Source of the DNA: Emergomyces orientalis
Lineage: Eukaryota > Ascomycota > Eurotiomycetes > Onygenales > Ajellomycetaceae
DNA length: 64,000 bases
Direction: 5' to 3'
NCBI GenBank assembly: GCA_002110485.1
Contig: MOWL01000089.1
Coordinates: forward strand, 1 to 64,000
Part shown: piece by piece, positions 51,887 to 64,000 of the stretch
Layout of the letters: the number at the start of each line of letters is the position of its first letter
Position numbering within the stretch: position 1 is the first letter of the stretch
The notes under the pieces: generated by a model
What the model was told of the DNA's origin: nothing
Seen by the model: the letters and a program-made list of their open reading frames with translations, nothing else
The model's database searches: none
Program-made: the position numbers and the translations under genes

Positions 51887-54273
51887 ATGTCTGCTCCGCG
51901 TGCTGCACCATCACATGGCTCCTACTCGGGTGCCAAACGGAGAAAGGTGCGGAAAGGCACGCACAGTTGCTGGGAATGCAAGCGCCGGAAGATGAAGTGT
52001 AGATTCGATCCACGCATTGTCAGTGCCTCCTGCAACGGCTGTCGACGACGGGGCTCCCAATGTATCAGCCAGGAGTTCCCCGAGGACCTCTCATATGTCG
52101 CCATGCGCAATGGATCTATGCACTATAGCAGTGATGGCACTCCCCTTTACGACAGAACTCGCGCTGCCACGCCCAGTGAGAATGGCAGGGCAGATCATAC
52201 TATTCTCACGCCTGCGTCAATGGACATGGGGCCTTCACGATACCTAGCCTCTTACAAATCTTCCGAGGTCCATCTTCCAGCATTCAGTATTGTATGATTG
52301 TTACTGACTGGTCCCAGCAATGTCTTACGACCAGGAATGATACCGGGACGCCAGCCTCACAACATATATATGAGAAGCTGTCTAGGTTCTTGCATGAATC
52401 ACTACCGTCGCGAGAAGATATGGAGAGTATCTGCAAAGCCAGTCGATACTCTTCCATCCTCTCCCACGAATTGTTGACTACGCCATACACTACCCTCTAC
52501 CAGAACGGGCTCAAAACGCCCGATAGTTTACTGATGATCCCGGAACCAAACACGCATCCTGTTCTGATCGCGAGGCACATGCTCCAGCTCGCCATTTTCC
52601 TACAGCATCTTCACCCCGATCTTCACAAGGAGATTAAGGGAGTGTCGGAACCCCCACGAGTCATCATGGAACGTTTAGTAGATGTTGCAACCTGTCATGT
52701 GTCGACAAACGACGAACTTCTCGGCAGCATAGAAAGCCTCGAGTGCATCATGCTTGAGAGTTTATACCAGGTGAACCTTGGAAACCTTCGACGTAGCTGG
52801 GTCGCGAGTCGGAGAGCCATGAGTATCGCTCAGTTGATGGGCCTTCATCGATCAAATAACCAGACACTGTACAAGGTGCTCGACCCCGAAACGAAATACA
52901 ACCCAGAGCTGATGTGGCTCCGCACCATCACTCTAGACCGCCATCTCTCTCTGCTCTTAGGTATACCCCAAGGCTGCATCGACCACAGCATGGCCTCCGA
53001 GGCCCGCCTCGCCAACGACTGCCCCATGGGCCGTCTCGAGCGCCTGCACTGTGTCGTCATGTCTCGAATTCTCGAACGCAACGAATCCAAGCTCAGCTCC
53101 CAAGACCTCGCCGCCACCCGTACCATTGACCTGGAGCTGCAAAAAGCTGCCTGCAGCCTCCCAAGCAAGTGGTGGCTGGCCCCCAAACTCGACATGGCCT
53201 TCACCGACCTGCAAGCCTTATTCTGGGATACGCGCCGCCTGGTCGTGCAGATCTGTCACTACAACCTTCTCAACCAGTTGCATCTGCCGTATATGCTGCC
53301 CTCCTCCTCGTCTGCTGAGAGCAAACACGAATATTCGCGGATCACGTGCGTCAATGCGTCGCGCGAGGTTCTCTCGCGTTACATCACGCTACGCAGCTTC
53401 AACCGCATCGCTTACAGCTGTCGCACTGTCGATTTTCTCGCCCTCATGGCGGCTATGGCACTCCTCCTCGCTCATATGGATAGTCATCGCGACGGGGCGG
53501 AGAATCTGCTCGCTAACCAGTATTTGGGCGATCGCGGGATGATCGAGCAGGTGCAGGAAAACATGAACGAGATCAACCGGCTGAATTCGGATGCGTTGAG
53601 CGCGCAGAGTGCGGATTTGTTGAGGGCGTTGTTGGTGATTGAAATGGAGACGGGGGATGGGCGGGTGAGTGTGAGGGAGGCGGTGAGTGAGGAGATGGTG
53701 AAGCAGGATGGGATGGGCTTGTACGAGGAGGGCGTGGTGCGTGTGCATATTCCGTATTTTGGGATTATTCGGATTGCACGCGAGGTTCCGACCGAACTGC
53801 AAGCTGTGACGACTGGAACCATGCATCGGGCGGCTCTGCCGCAGGTCGATCAACTCTGCACCGCCGCCGTTACCGGCAGCAACTCCGAATCCCTCCACAC
53901 CGATCCCCAACTCCGCCTGTCCCCCTTGGCACACCCCAGCCCCATCTCACACCCCAGCGCCCTATCCTCTTCCACTAACAACACTTCCCACCCCGCCACC
54001 CTCTCCCCCGCCCTTTCTCTTAACACACTCTCCTTCCAAGCCACCGACACAGCCGCTTCCCATGAATCTACCACACCTTTCACGCACCAGCACTAGCACC
54101 AGCAGCAGCAATGCAAAAACATCTTCCCCGACCCAGGTCTCTCTCTGACTCGATCCCCGCTGTCGCAGGGCGGGTATCCAGAACTAGCAGCCGGCGGCGA
54201 GGACTGGGCGTTTCAGGGGGTGGATATGGCGTTTTTCGACAGCATAATGAGGAGTGTTGGGTGCGATGATTGA
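51887..54273 (+). pseudogene. Zn2Cys6 transcription factor, premature TAG near C-terminus
   Basis: Exon 1 51887-52267 and exon 2 from 52318, intron of 50 bases (GTCCAT..CCAG) in phase. The Zn2Cys6 cluster is at residues 28-59 (C28-x2-C31-x6-C38-x10-C49-x2-C52-x6-C59) with a basic flank AKRRKVRKG. The fungal-specific transcription-factor middle region covers about 190-480 (SWVASRRAMSIAQLMGLHR, then TITLDRHLSLLLGIP). A TAG at 54094-54096 ends the 719-residue frame. The same frame continues HQQQQCKNIFPDP and ends GGEDWAFQGVDMAFFDSIMR then TGA 54271-54273, a typical C-terminus of these regulators. So a CAG-to-TAG change probably removed the last 58 residues. The protein may retain DNA binding. 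Neighbours suggest a pathway regulator. Confidence 0.85.
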
Positions 54274-55659
54274 GCACTGTGTTTGCGGCTGTTGAGTCCT
54301 TGGGAGAGCGAAACCGATCCCATCCATTTGACGGATTACAGACGAACGCTGCGCATGGCGCGGTGGGGATGAGGACCGTCGCCGTCGTTGCAGGTAATAT
54401 GCCAACACTTGGTATTGTCTTGGTGGGTTCTGTTTTACGGGGATACTGGTCCAATGACACAGATTCAATTGCTCATGCTGGATTGGATGCATTTGTACGC
54501 CTCTACTCCCAATGGATCAAAGGTTGGTTGGACAGAGGATAGGCAGATCGAAATATCTTGATGCTAAAAGCTTGTGTGAAGGTCCTACCTGTTGCTCGCT
54601 GCTTATCCAGTGCGGATTTTGAGGGAACCGAACAGGGCCCAAAGGCTTGAGGCTGCGGGCTACCATGTTCGATGATGAGATATGCTGCACGTGCATTAGA
54701 TTGAAGGCCCCTTCACCATCTTAAGAATGCAGATAACGGTTGGAGCACAGCAATTGGACAACGCCTAAACAACACGACGCCTTGTCACCGGCGGCTTAAC
54801 TGATAGAGGCTGATATTTGAGTTGCCGACAGTTGCGTATGAAATCTCCGATTCATTCGCTGTTCTACGACACCCTGCAGACAGCTGAAAGGGAGACATAT
54901 ATATACTCGCCGTAATCAGGGCTACCATGTGCATGGCTAAGGTAGAGAACCCCCAAGTTCCTCAATGCTGTCATTAAGGGTGGTTTTCTTCTCATCTGTT
55001 TTTTAGGATGCTCGGGCAATTTGAATTCCAAACGTCCACGTGTAGATGGCCAGCTACATGTACTAGCGGCAAGACAGGAGTGAAAAGGATGTGTGTGAAA
55101 ATAAATATAATGTGCTACTACCATCCTAATTATAAATCAGTACAATTTCTTAAAGAGACTGGATTTTCACTTTCAGAGTTATACTTCTATTTTATATAAA
55201 CATTCCTGTTAAGTAAAACTCATGAGTAAGCTAGTTATACTAAAGCATTATTAAGAAATTTAAATACCTTAAAAACTTTATGTTAATATAATTATCATCA
55301 TTAAAACCTAGTCACTGCTAGCATTAAAATCATGTAACCCTACAGTCTTAAATATATCTCTAGTAACAATTAATGCATTCTCTTGTCTGTCTACTTACAA
55401 TGGTTAGAGGACTAGGAAGGGCGAAATGTCTTTTGGAGAGTCGCAGGATAGCTCCTGTCTGATCTGGTAATACAAGACGCATGCATCGACATACGCAAAC
55501 GGGGGAAATAACACAGAAGGGCGGGGAGCTGAGAACTGCAATTGCAAGATGCTTGCGCACGGAGCGAACAAATGAACAGATGACAACGCACCCAGTGGGA
55601 CTGCAAACTTTACTGTTTCGCCAAAACTGGGATTTACTACATCATTATATCTAGCGGCG
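54274..55659. other. No gene
   Basis: Intergenic between the convergent transcription factor and transporter; AT-rich around 55130-55400. No coding region supported. Confidence 0.4.
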
Positions 55660-57506
55660 CTAAACAGCCACCTCCTTCTCCCCATCGACCACCTCCGTCT
55701 TCTTCGCCGTTGTCGTCGGCTTCTTCCCATGATCCGGTAGCTTCTTAAACGGAATGATCAGCGACAGTAGGACTGAAAGCGCCGCACACGCCAGCGAAAA
55801 CGCAAACACGTCCTTGATGCCCACCATATACGCGGCAATCACCGCAGTCAGGTCGTCCCCGCTGAACACGTGCTGGAGTTCGGAGGCGCCGGTACCTAGG
55901 ACCAGGGCGGGATCGAGGTTGGATGCACTGGCGAGAATTGTCTGTAGCATGCGGTTGGCGAAGAGGGATTGCGCGACAACGACGAAATAGGCGCCGCTGA
56001 GGGTTTGGCACACTGGTGGGGTGTTAGTACAACATGCATAACTAGGATGCGAATTTTATTGGATAATACTTACTAACCATGATCCCGGTGGCGCTGGCGA
56101 CATCTTCGGGTTTTGAGAAGGCCTGCACAGCCGTCATGGGGATCTGATTGCTGATACCAATGCCAAAACCAAAGAGCACTTCGGCTCCAATGTACATGGC
56201 TTTGGAGGAGTCGACATCCAGGATGTAGATCAGGGCCATGCCGGCGGTCATGAGGGCACCGAGGAGCTCGTAGGGTTGGGTGCAGTGGGTCTTTCCGATG
56301 AGGGCACCGCTGATAATGGCTCCTAGGGCGAAGAAGGCGAGGAAGGGAAGGGTGTTGACGCCGCTTGTGACGGCAGATTGGCCATGGATGGACTGGAAGT
56401 AGATGGGGAGGTAGAACATGACTTGGTAGAGGGCGGCGTAGGAGCTAAGTGAGGGATTGTTGGTTAGTCATTGCTGGAGATAGCAAAGAATAAGAACCAG
56501 CTTACATGAGACAAAATATGACATTACTCCATGTCGTACGCTGTTTCAAAATGCTAAAGGGGGCCATGGCGCGTTGGCCCTGTAGCCATTCTGTAAGGAG
56601 GAAACCAATGGTGAGTACAATCCAAAGGACCAAGGTAGCGATCACAGAGCCGTGATTCCATTCTTTGGTCTGTCCACCCCATTGCAGTGCCAAGGTCAAG
56701 CATACAAGAGACACGAGTAACAAGCAGAAGCCCGGGATATCAAGGGTAAGCATGATCTCTGTCCATGTAGCCGGGACGGGCTTGATGTGCTTCGGGATGC
56801 GAAGGAATAACCATAACAGAATGATGATGGGACCACCAACGGGCAAGTTGATCCAGAAACACCATCGCCAGGAAACTCCGCTCGTGAAGGCACCGCCAAT
56901 CACTGGTCCAAGAATGGTCGAGACCATGAAGACAGCCATCCAAGTCCCGATCAGAAGCGGATGATTCCTAGGCGGGGACACGTAGTTGATGACGATGAGG
57001 GTGCCTCCGAGGACACCAGAGGCTCCCCAACCTTGAAGGGCACGGCCTATGATGACAGACACGCTATTCAGAACTGCGGCGGCCACAACACTGCCCACTA
57101 AAAAAATCCCGACCGCGGTGAGATAAGTCCGCTTGACTTTGACATACTTGTACAGCTTGCCCCACAACGGCGAGGCAGCGGCTGCGAGGATGAAGGTCGC
57201 ACTTCCATACCAGCCCACATCGTCGAGCCGGCGAAAATCGTTGGTGATGCCGGGAATTGCGGTCGCGATGATACCAATCTCAAGGGAGACGAGGATGGTG
57301 CTCACGAAGACGGTGAACATGATGAGGCCTAGTCGGATGCCAGTCGCATACTCGGGCTGGGTCTCGTCGGTAGGTGACGCTGCGATGCCATCGTGCTTCT
57401 CTTGGATGCCGCCAGCTGGAAAGTGCTCGCCATTACTGATCGAGCTTGGGTTGCTTCCCTCCAGCTCGGCTTTCTTGCTGCTATCGAAGTCTGAACTGTG
57501 GGCCAT
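55660..57506 (-). CDS. MFS multidrug/toxin efflux transporter (14-TM type)
   Basis: Exons 57506-56506, 56444-56074 and 56012-55660 (introns about 61 bases, GTAAGC..TTAG and GTAAGT..CCAG), 574 residues, intact. A hydrophilic N-terminus of about 55 residues is followed by many hydrophobic segments. Motif A-like GKLYKYVKVKRTYL follows TM2, antiporter motif C is VSTILGPVIGGAF in TM5, and ALQGWGASGVLGG and WRWCFWINLPVGG are typical of the DHA2/aflatoxin-pump type family. Expected at the plasma membrane, exporting small molecules with proton exchange. Next to a Zn2Cys6 regulator and polyketide-synthase debris, so it was probably the exporter or self-protection gene of a small metabolite cluster (inference). 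Confidence 0.93.
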
Positions 57507-58252
57507 GATTCTTGGCTGTTTTGCGTCGCGGCAGCATGTCGAAGGGATGAGAAGATGAGGATTTGTTGGAACTGGCAGGAGAGTTGCAACTTATGTGTCT
57601 TAAGTTCAGTGACGGCAAAGAAAAGACATGTCGATACCATCTCCTTGAACACGCAAAGGGGTGAGCTAGGGCAAAGCATAGTCTGGGGGAAGTACAGCTA
57701 AGCCCGCGATCGACAAGGTCGACCGAGAGAACTAACCGTAGCACACCTACTTCTATAGTGAGTACGTGTGCGACGGTTAGTGGGAAATGCCAAAGTAAGA
57801 ACATTTCGACCGCCGTGTTGTGCATAGTATCTTATAGCAATGCAGGATTCACCAGCCCTGTACTCAAAATGATCGACACATTTGAATCCACTAAAGTTGG
57901 AGGCTTGCGAGAGTTAAAGTGCTGACAAAATCCACGCTGCAAATCATATTAATAATGTGTCTAGAACTTGCTCAATGCTCCTTTTGATAACCAACCTAGC
58001 CTTGGCTAACAACCCCTAGACCCTGCCTGCATGTTCGACCCCCGCGTCTCACGGTCGAATTCGACCGGGTGCCTCGAGGTTTCGCCAGGGCGAAATGATG
58101 CCTCCCACCCCCATGCAGACAATCGAGATCCGGGAGCTGAATAGGAGCCAGAGCACTCGCACATGTAATCAGCCTACTCCCGCGTTGAGGATATCTTGTT
58201 CGGCTTGATACCCCCCTTAGAGAGCTGCAAAGAGAGCTGCGGGGAAATCAAG
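57507..58252. other. Intergenic
   Basis: No gene; promoter side of the transporter. A short palindromic ggtcgaattcgacc lies near 58050. Confidence 0.4.
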
Positions 58253-59670
58253 ATGGCTTCTACACGCACACAGCGGTCGACGTCTCAACTGCAAAAGTGG
58301 GTTTAGCATGCCGTTTTCCCGGCGACGCTAGTTCCCCATCCAAGTTTTGGGGCATGCTAAAGAATGGCAAAAGTGAGCGGGTCCTAGATGCCTACTCACC
58401 AACATCAACCATATGGAACTCGGACGCTTTCTACCACCCAGGCGGCGCCCGATTGAACATACTACCCACAAAAGGAGGGCACTTTCTTAAGGGAGACCTT
58501 TACGTGTTCGATGCCGCCCTTTTCAACATCACAGCTGCGCGAAGCCATCGCCCTAGATACCAAACAGTGGATCGCCATGGAAGTGATATACGAAGCTTTG
58601 AAAACGCTGGCATGCCTCTTCAACGGATTTCCGGCACCCAGGCGGCCTGCTACATCGGCCCTGGTCCAAGCGACTATCGAGGATCAGTGGAACGGAGCTT
58701 CCTGCACACCCCCAAATACCATCTCCTCGGGGCTGGCGATGAGGTGATTTCCAATCGCATCTCTCATTTATTTTAATATCCACTGTCCCCAGTGCCACGG
58801 TTCAGACAGCCTGCTCGCTCCAGTCTTACGGCTACCCATCTGGCCTGCCATAGCTTGAAGTCTGGGGAGCCGGAGATGGTCATTAGGGGTGGCGTCAGTC
58901 TGATGCTCACTCCGGGCTTCACTACACCTCTTAATAGTTTGGCTTTCCTCAATCCCGAGTTGCCTGTCGAGTACTTTTGATGAGAGCGCAGGTGGGCATG
59001 GTCGTGGTGAGGGTTGCGGAATCATGGTCTTGGAACGGCTGGACGATGCAATACATGCTGGCGATAAGATCCGTGTCGTCATCCGTGCCACTGGCGATAA
59101 CTCAGATGGCTCTACACAGAGTGGTGTGTATATTCTGGTGTCATCAGTGAAAGACTCCTGCGGTCCCGAAACTGAACTGAGAGTTAGTCGCTAAACAGTG
59201 ACAATGCCGTCTCTGGACGCACAGACTGCACTCATAAAACACGTCTACGGGCCCAATGGGTTGGACTACTCGACGCAATACGTTGAGGCACATGTAAGTA
59301 AAAGGCTCATCAGACCCAGGGGGCTTACCGTTACTAACTGCAGCCATAGGATACCGACACAAAAGCCAGAGATCCAACCCAAACACGCCCCATTTATAGC
59401 AACCTCGGGAAGGGCTCGTCAAAGCCGTGCAAGCTGTGCATCGTGCCCCTGCAGCACGATCTCATCCCCCCCCAAACCTCCACTTCAATAAAACTAATCC
59501 CGCTATTCGTTCGACGAATGCAACACCTCTGTACTCACCAAATGGACGCCTTGGCCTGTTGCCCATACCCATACCCATACCAAGCGCATGAGCGTCAGCG
59601 GCTTCGGCATGGGTGGCACAAACGACCATGTAGTCCTGGAATCCCCATCTATTTCACCTACAGGTCTGTA
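58253..59670 (+). pseudogene. Polyketide synthase ketosynthase domain, decayed
   Basis: Remnant of a type I fungal PKS. In shifting frames it reads VGLACRFPGDASSPSKFWGM, ALFNIT.AEAIALDTKQWIAM (family: DP-Q--), ISGTQAACYIGPGPSDY, HLLGAGDEVISNRISH, then TVQTACS (the nucleophilic Cys is present). One extra C right after TGCTCG shifts the frame, and SLTATHLACHSLKSGEPEMV follows in the next frame. Later pieces are YVEAH and, at 59585, SGFGMGGTNDHVVLES, the usual KS end. At least five frame changes or stops, a large internal loss, and nothing after the KS: no acyltransferase, reductase or carrier domain. The ATG at 58253 begins MASTRTQRSTSQLQK and meets a stop almost at once. Confidence 0.85.
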
Positions 59671-60236
59671 AAGCTCAACGGCTTTTCCACATTTGAGAAG
59701 ACCTGTAAGCATGTTTTTTACTCTGAGAGAATGTATTAATTATTAGAGGGAGAGATTATTTTTGAAACTATCAACCAATACAGCATATAATGATAGATTG
59801 AATAAACTCAAAATTTGAAGTTAAAAAGAGATAAGAACTGTCAATGCAGCTTTGGATCAAGTATAGAGTGGCGGTAGAATCAGTTTAAAACATAGCTAAT
59901 TTAGTAGTCACAGAAGAGATATATAATCTGTAGAAATCTTATGATTATATGAACTCAACTAGCTAAAGAGAGTAGTATTATATCGTCTGTGACTGTTGTG
60001 GATTCGATCCCATCATTCATAACACAGGCAGAAGAAGTAGTTAAAAGAATATATATATAAATCTTTTGAAGGGGAAAGGAGAAAACGATTTGGATTGTGG
60101 TATTAAATACGTCTCACGCCTGGTAATTGAAGTGCGAAGTTTGTATCCTATTGCTGACAAAGCGGTATTCGGCGATAACTTTTCCCCGGCCCCGGCCTTG
60201 GACCCTGACCCCCAGCGATTCGATTTCCTTTTCTCT

Positions 60237-60270
<34 letters not shown>

Positions 60271-61392
60271 GTTCCAGAAGGACGAAGAAGAAAAAAGAAA
60301 AGAAAAGTGTAAAAATGAATGAAAAGAACACGTTGATGGAAAATAAAAACCCCCCCAAGATGGAGAATTTTTGGAGGCTCTAAAAAGAGGACCAAAAAAT
60401 ACATCAACTTAACAACAATAAATAATCATAGTCATATGTGTTTTTTCTCTTTTTTACGAGGATGGATAATTAAATGATGGTATAATATAACAAACATAAT
60501 TCATGGAGACGGGATACTTAACAAAGACGCCAACTTTATAACTTTATCATATTCGTAAGTACAGTACTATTTCTGTAACTTAACTAGTTACTGTGCCTGG
60601 CCCTGCGTATCGAAGCTGCAGGCGGAGGAGGTTAACCTTTTCCCCCCAATCAATCCACCCCGGGGTCCAGCCACAGCATCGCATCGTTACAAATCCAGAT
60701 ATAAACATATATATATATCTGTACATCTCCCCATCCAATTCCACTGCCACCTACTGCTACTGCTACTGCTACTGCCACTGCTACTCACTCCTTACTTTAT
60801 TCTACCTCTCTTTCACTTAAATTAACTGGAGCACACCTTGCGTCCTAACGGCTGTCGAATATTTAATAAAATCCCCGTTTTCGCCGGGATTACGCCCCCC
60901 CGTATTTTATTTAGCTGCCGTTTTGCTGCTCCGGGCGGCGATAAAAAAAAATTTTTAAATAAAGTTGACACCTTACACTTTGTTACAATTTGTTACAATT
61001 TTTATTTTTTCATTTTATTTAACAACTTTTCCTACTTAACCTTCTTCTTCTTCTTCTTCTTTTTTTTATTTTAAATTTTCTTTCTTGCTTCTAAGAAGAA
61101 ATTCCCCATTCTTTTATAATCAGATTTTACGGTATACCACGAGGCCGAAAAACTCCACCAGGCGCGCATATCACAGGTAACTTCGGCCCATTTGTGTTAC
61201 GCGCAAGCAGGACCGGAAGGCAGAGGATCGAAAGGACAGATATATTACATATCCTGATAAAACGAGATAAAGGATTGGAGAGATTGACAGAGGAAAGGAG
61301 ATAGATATAACCGAGGAGATAGGAGATAAGGAAGCGGAGGATTTTCAGGGACTCTTTTTCTTTTTTCCGTCCCAGAAGGAAAAGGAAACGTG

Positions 61393-61423
<31 letters not shown>

Positions 61424-61450
61424 GAAAAGGAGGAAAGGATAAAAGGGCTC
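59671..61450. other. No gene; AT-rich and simple-sequence DNA
   Basis: AT-rich 59700-60060. Pyrimidine tract facing a purine tract at about 60225-60310, with a similar arrangement at 61345-61430, each around a short ttccagaagga / tcccagaagga centre. A ctgcta microsatellite at about 60750-60785. The last part is probably promoter and leader of the calcium pump. Confidence 0.45.
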
Positions 61451-64000
61451 ATGGAGCGCTCCTATCTCTCTTCGCCGGAAGATGTCCTTGCCCATTTCAA
61501 CGTCACGGAGGAGGCTGGGTTGTCGAGCCAGCAGGTCGTGACGGCTAGAGAGGCGTATGGGAGCAATGGTATGTTCCCTCCCCCCCCCCTCTGGTATTGC
61601 GTAGCTACGATTAGCCACTCAGCTGGAGTACGAGATGAGATGAGATGAGATATTATGTGGCTAACTTCATATTTGTCTTCCGATACAGCTCTCCCCGAAG
61701 ATCCGCCTACGCCGCTGTGGAAACTTGTGCTGGAGCAGTTTAAGGATCAGCTTGTGTTGATTTTGCTCGGGTCTGCGGTTGTATCGTTTGTGCTGGCGCT
61801 GTTTGAGGACGGGGATGACTGGACGGCGTTTGTGGATCCAGTGGTGGTATGTTTACACTTTATTTTGCGTTTTTGCTCTATTTTCATATTTTCTCAAATC
61901 TATGATCTGTTGCGCGCGGGATTGGCTGACAGTTAAAAAATAAAAATAAAAACTCCTTCATTCTTTAGATCCTCACCATCCTAATCCTCAACGCTATCGT
62001 CGGCGTTTCGCAAGAAAGCAGTGCTGAAAAGGCCATCGCGGCTTTACAGGAATACTCGGCAAATGAAGCAAAAGTCATCCGCGACGGACAGGTGCAACGC
62101 ATCAAGGCGGAGGAGCTGGTTCCTGGTGACGTCGTGACTGTCGCCGTTGGCGACCGCATCCCGGCCGATTGCCGCCTGCTCTCCATCCACAGCAACAGCT
62201 TCCGCGTCGACCAGGCGATCCTCACGGGCGAAAGTGAGAGTGTTTCAAAGGGCACAAAGGCCGTCAAGGATGCTGCCGCTGTCAAACAGGATCAGATCAA
62301 TATGCTCTTTTCGGGCACGACGGTGGTCACGGGCCATGCGACTGCGATTGTAGTGCTGACGGGTGGCGCGACGGCGATTGGCGATATCCATGAGAGCATC
62401 ACCGCGCAGATCTCGGAGCCGACGCCGCTGAAGAAGAAACTGAATGACTTTGGCGATCTGTTGGCGAAGGTTATCACGGTGATCTGTGTGCTGGTGTGGC
62501 TTATTAATATTGAGCATTTCAATGATCCGTCGCATGGCAGCTGGACGAAGGGGGCTATTTATTATTTGAAGATTGCGGTTTCGTTGGGCGTTGCCGCGAT
62601 TCCGGAAGGGTTGGCGGTTGTTATTACGACGTGTTTGGCGCTGGGGACGAGGAAGATGGCGGCGAAGAATGCGGTGGTGAGGTCGTTGCCGTCTGTGGAG
62701 ACGCTGGGCAGTTGCAGTGTTATCTGCTCGGACAAGACGGGGACGTTGACGACGAATCAGATGAGTGTCGAGAGGATCGTTTATCTCAATGAGGCTGGGA
62801 ATGGGCTGGAGGAGATCAATGTTGAGGGAACCACGTTCGCCCCCAGGGGCAGTTTGAGGAAGAATGGCCAGGCGATGGAGGATTTGGCTGTTTCTTCCTC
62901 TACCGTGCTGCAGATGGCTGAGGTTCTGGCACTCTGCAACGAGTCCTCGCTCTCCTACGATCAAAAAACAGGCGCCTATTCCAGCATCGGCGAGCCTACT
63001 GAAGGCGCCTTGCGCGTGTTGGTTGAGAAGATCGGAACGGAAAACCCGGAGTTGAACAAGAAGATTAGACAGCTGCCTGCTCCTGAGAGACTTCACTTGG
63101 CCAGCAAGCACTACGAGCACCGTCTGCCCCTGCAATGCACGTATGAATTCTCCCGCGACCGCAAGAGCATGTCCGTGCTGGCTGGTGAGGGGAACCGACA
63201 GAAACTCCTCGTCAAGGGCGCCCCCGAGTCGATCCTGGAACGCTGCTCGCATGCAATCCTCGGCCCGAACGGTAACAAAGTGGCACTGACGAAGAAACAT
63301 ACCCAGCTGATCTCCCAGGAAGTGGTGGACTATGGCAACAGAGGCCTCCGCGTCATCGCCATCGCATCCATCGACAGCGTCGCCCCCACACAGCTTTTCC
63401 GCACCGCCGAAACATCCAAAGAATACGCCCAGCTGGAACAGAACATGATCTTAATCGGTCTCGTCGGCATGCTTGACCCCCCGCGCCCAGAAGTCGCCGC
63501 CTCCATCCGCAAATGCCGCGAAGCCGGCATCCGCGTCGTCGTCATCACCGGTGACAACAGAAATACCGCCGAGTCCATCTGTCGCCAAATCGGCATCTTC
63601 AGCCCGCAGGAACAAAACCTCCAGGGCAAATCTTTCACGGGTAAAGAATTCGACGCGCTCAGCGAGACGGGCAAGGTTGAGGCGGCCATGAACGCCTCGC
63701 TCTTCTCGCGCACGGAGCCGGCGCATAAATCCAAGCTCGTGGACATTTTGCAATCGCAGGGCCATGTTGTGGCTATGACAGGTGACGGAGTCAATGATGC
63801 GCCTGCTTTGAAAAAATCCGACATCGGCATCGCCATGGGTTCTGGCACGGATGTTGCGAAACTCGCGGCCGACATGGTCCTGGCTGATGATAATTTTGCC
63901 ACGATTGAGATTGCCGTTGAGGAAGGGCGATCCATCTACAGCAACACGCAGCAGTTCATCCGCTACCTCATCTCCTCAAATATCGGGGAGGTGGTGTCGA
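61451..64000 (+). CDS. SERCA-type Ca2+-transporting P-type ATPase (3' end beyond window)
   Basis: Exons 61451-61568, 61689-61846 and 61969 onward, with introns GTATGT..ACAG and GTATGT..TTAG joining in phase. Starts MERSYLSSPEDVLAHFNVTE. Landmarks in order: M1-M2 region PTPLWKLVLEQFKDQLVLIL, actuator TGES (DQAILTGESESV), M4 calcium site AAIPEGLAVVITT, phosphorylation DKTGTLTTNQMS, nucleotide-binding KGAPESILERC, hinge TGDGVNDAPALKKSDIGIAM, then the start of the M5 region. About 790 of roughly 1,000 residues are present; the M5-M10 end lies outside the window. It would pump cytosolic Ca2+ into the ER or a Golgi-like store. No defect seen, and it is highly conserved, so it is likely a core gene flanking the accessory region. 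Confidence 0.95.

Noticed and set aside
59990..60040. tRNA-like T-arm (gattcgatcccatc)
   Set aside because: The flanking bases do not pair into a T-stem and no acceptor or anticodon arm could be folded.
60041..60407. ORFs of 97-105 codons on both strands around the T-rich tract
   Set aside because: Composed of homopolymer translation (FFFSFLFFF, KKKRKEKK) with no family signal.
1..64000. CRISPR arrays, bacterial operons or ribosome binding sites
   Set aside because: The window is eukaryotic (introns, fungal families); no regularly spaced short repeats of CRISPR type were seen.

Overview
The window looks like nuclear DNA of a filamentous ascomycete, most likely of the Aspergillus/Penicillium (Eurotiales) kind. 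The signs are many short introns (about 47-60 bases, GT..AG), a FunK1 kinase, BCS1-like AAA proteins, a Zn2Cys6 regulator beside an MFS pump, polyketide-synthase debris and a SERCA calcium pump. The organism assignment is inference; no rRNA or tRNA gene was recognised.

Region 1 (1-31 kb) is an accessory, subtelomere-like mosaic. It holds a frameshifted casein-kinase-1-like gene abutting an EST1-like fragment, a broken F-box gene, two BCS1-like AAA ATPases on the same strand, and several unrecognised multi-exon families. These families recur as paralogs or fragments: a gene pair at 11.3 and 20.3 kb, a direct duplication of about 2 kb at 12.4 and 26.3 kb, and tail fragments at 15.5 and 25.8 kb. 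It also holds a three-copy dispersed repeat, a hairpin element and a short degenerate TTAGGG-like tract.

Region 2 (31-38.7 kb) has an intact single-exon FunK1 kinase, a three-exon chromodomain protein, a tandem repeat of about 150-157 bases and G-rich runs.

Region 3 (38.7-51.6 kb) is a sharply bounded AT-rich island of retroelements: three LINE copies (RT plus RNase H), a complete 5.6-kb chromodomain-type Gypsy element (246-base LTRs, TATAA target duplication) nested in LINE sequence, and an unknown gene. Reading frames here are interrupted almost only by TGA, at positions where relatives have Trp or Arg. The two LTRs differ by 12 transitions and no transversions, all in CpG or CpC context. 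One mutation process (C to T at CpG/CpC, sparing CpA) explains both facts and differs from classical CpA-directed RIP. I consider this the most interesting signal in the window.

Region 4 (51.9-59.7 kb) resembles a decayed secondary-metabolite locus: a Zn2Cys6 factor cut by a late TAG, a 14-TM-type MFS transporter and a polyketide ketosynthase pseudogene. Region 5 (61.45 kb to the edge) is the 5' three quarters of a SERCA-type Ca2+ pump, probably the start of conserved core sequence.
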